Of a DNA stretch of 6,911 nt, positions 5,867 through 6,911 are shown in pieces (the first letter of the stretch is position 1; the number at the start of each line of letters is the position of its first letter). Source of the DNA: Clostridia bacterium. Its GTDB lineage: Bacteria > Bacillota > Clostridia > Oscillospirales > CAG-272. Below the pieces are notes generated by a model that worked only from the letters and a program-made list of their open reading frames with translations, had not been told where the DNA came from and did no database searches. Position numbers and translations under genes: made by a program. The stretch spans positions 1 to 6,911 of the forward strand of contig JAFTNI010000116.1 in assembly GCA_017451975.1 (NCBI GenBank), in the 5' to 3' direction.

Positions 5867-5895
5867 AGGCAAAGCGCCGAAAAAGCGGAATGTCA

Positions 5896-5929
5896 TTGAC
5901 AACAAACAAGTATTAGTATATAATATAAT
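5896..5929 (+). promoter_or_regulatory. Perfect consensus promoter for the MgtC-family gene
   Basis: TTGACA (5896-5901) is followed after exactly 17 bases by TATAAT (5919-5924); a second overlapping TATAAT is at 5924-5929. Transcription should start near 5931, leaving a leader of about 53 bases with GGAG at 5972-5975. That is too short for a magnesium riboswitch of the M-box class. Confidence 0.85.
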
Positions 5930-5983
5930 GGTATATTGTTTACTGACACAAATTCATTAAATATATAAAATGGAGATGATATA

Positions 5984-6697
5984 ATGAGTGAATTTTTTGT
6001 TCAATTCAAAGCTTTCATGGTAACTCTTGAAGCCTTTAACGGTTGGACAATAATGTTACGCTTACTGCTTGCTACGCTTATAGGCGGTATAATTGGCTTG
6101 GAGCGTTCAAAAAAAGGTCGTTCCGCGGGTATGAGAACGCACATACTCGTTTGCCTTGGTGCAGCGCTTACGTCGCTGACGGGTGTTTATCTTTTCGAGC
6201 ATGGATTTCTCGGCGATCCTGCACGTCTTTCGGCGCAGGTTATTTCCGGTATAGGTTTCTTGGGCGCGGGCCTTATCTTGGTTCAAAACAAGTTCAAGAT
6301 CGCAGGTCTTACTACAGCTGCAGGCCTTTGGAACACTGCTATCATCGGGCTTGCTTGCGGCTTTGCTTTCTATGAAGGCGCTATTGTTTGTTTTTTACTT
6401 GCAATGATAACGTCCCTTTTCCTGCCGCAGATCGAATATTGGTGCAGTAAAAATGATAAGCATACAATGATCTATATGGAAATGCACACCAACGCCAGCG
6501 TAAACAGAATATACGATATACTCAGAAACTCCAATTTCGGTGAGATACATAAAATAGATATTGTTTCTCCGCGAAGCGGAAACTCCGAGCATATAGGTAT
6601 TGAATTTACTTTGACACTACAGAAAAAATCGAACGTTTACAACCTTGAAAAAACTTTGTGCGCCATAGAGGGCATAGTTTTTGCAGTTGAAATTTGA
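5984..6697 (+). CDS. MgtC/SapB-family membrane protein
   Basis: The 237-residue protein has the MgtC/SapB layout: an N-terminal membrane domain with about four or five helices (within residues 20-148) and a C-terminal soluble domain (about 160-237) of ACT-like type. Family signatures are present: GGIIGLERSKKGRSAGMRTH (34-53), SAQVISGIGFLGAG (83-96), and GLTTAAGLWNTAIIGLACG (108-126). In Salmonella and Mycobacterium, MgtC supports growth at low magnesium and inside macrophages, partly by inhibiting the F-type ATP synthase. In commensal Firmicutes the role of such homologues is mostly untested, so no virulence role should be read from the name. The start is supported by GGAG 8 bases upstream. 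The gene has its own consensus promoter and terminator and so appears monocistronic. Confidence 0.93.
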   Translation: MSEFFVQFKAFMVTLEAFNGWTIMLRLLLATLIGGIIGLERSKKGRSAGMRTHILVCLGAALTSLTGVYLFEHGFLGDPARLSAQVISGIGFLGAGLILVQNKFKIAGLTTAAGLWNTAIIGLACGFAFYEGAIVCFLLAMITSLFLPQIEYWCSKNDKHTMIYMEMHTNASVNRIYDILRNSNFGEIHKIDIVSPRSGNSEHIGIEFTLTLQKKSNVYNLEKTLCAIEGIVFAVEI

Positions 6698-6715
6698 TAA
6701 GACAATATATTTATG

Positions 6716-6743
6716 GAAAAACTACCTTGCACGGTAGTTTTTT
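6716..6743 (+). terminator. Rho-independent terminator after the MgtC-family gene
   Basis: AAAAACTACC (6717-6726) pairs with GGTAGTTTTT (6733-6742) around the loop TTGCAC, and the T-tract runs to 6743. It lies about 20 bases after the stop and insulates the next lipoprotein gene. Confidence 0.88.
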
Positions 6744-6814
6744 CTGATTATGAAAAGTATATATGGATAAGTATACGGGAAATAATATAAAATAAAAAAC
6801 AAAGGGGAATAAAA

Positions 6815-6911
6815 ATGAAAAATATTTTTAAAACAATTGGTTTACTCGTGCTTGCAAGCGCTATAGCTCTTTCTGCCGTTTCTTGCGGCAATAAAAACAA
6901 CACGACTTCTG
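6815..6911 (+). CDS. Lipoprotein, N-terminal fragment cut by window end
   Basis: Only the first 32 codons are visible. They encode a lipoprotein signal peptide: a positively charged start (MKNIFK), a hydrophobic core, and the lipobox AVSC with Cys24 as the expected lipidated residue. A polar Asn/Thr/Ser stretch typical of a surface linker follows. AAAGGGG (6801-6807) precedes the ATG by 7 bases. A weak promoter candidate is TGGATA (6764-6769) with TAAAAT (6788-6793), 18 bases apart. Solute-binding proteins are the commonest proteins with such starts in this kind of genome, but the functional domain lies outside the window. Confidence 0.75.
   Translation, partial: MKNIFKTIGLLVLASAIALSAVSCGNKNNTTS

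Noticed and set aside
5925..5983. Magnesium riboswitch (M-box) upstream of the MgtC-family gene
   Set aside because: The leader is only about 53 bases, AT-rich and without the stems required.
6756..6776. Inverted repeat GTATA...TATAC upstream of the last lipoprotein
   Set aside because: Arms are only five AT-rich bases, expected by chance; no other support for an operator.

Overview
The window looks like chromosomal DNA from a low-to-moderate GC Gram-positive bacterium of the Firmicutes, most likely an uncultured Clostridia (Oscillospiraceae-like) gut organism. The basis is strong AGGAGG-type ribosome binding sites, AT-rich intergenic regions with near-consensus sigma-A promoters, T-tract terminators, lipoprotein signal peptides, a TTG start, and a family of Thr-linker solute-binding lipoproteins common in that group. 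This placement is inference from style and gene families; there is no rRNA or other marker gene here.

Layout from left to right. (1) A minus-strand 331-residue polytopic membrane protein of no recognised family (16-1011) is divergent from a 62-residue ribbon-helix-helix DNA-binding protein (1121-1309). Their promoters sit back to back, and a tandem 10-bp repeat (1047-1066) fills the spacer of the membrane-protein promoter. This block is visibly more AT-rich than most of the genes to its right. (2) A 46-bp perfect palindrome (1328-1373) separates the regulator from a convergent pepT, tripeptide aminopeptidase (1374-2603, minus). (3) Divergent from pepT is a 550-residue solute-binding lipoprotein (2790-4442) with a Thr/Pro-rich linker and no permease beside it. 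(4) A bidirectional terminator (4460-4489) separates it from a convergent YugP-type membrane zinc metallopeptidase (4494-5189, minus, TTG start). (5) Divergent from that is a YgjP/WSS1-type zinc metallopeptidase (5301-5831), followed by a terminator. (6) A MgtC/SapB-family membrane protein (5984-6697) has a perfect TTGACA-17-TATAAT promoter and its own terminator. (7) The window ends inside a second lipoprotein gene (6815 onward).

Almost every gene appears to be its own transcription unit, so there is no multi-gene operon or clear pathway. The shared theme is modest: peptide and protein turnover (PepT, two HExxH enzymes) and cell-surface lipoproteins. The only arrangement suggesting a dedicated system is the regulator/membrane-protein pair at the left end. 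I see no CRISPR array, tRNA, rRNA, IS element or phage gene. The intergenic gaps are all under 200 bases and hold promoters and terminators.
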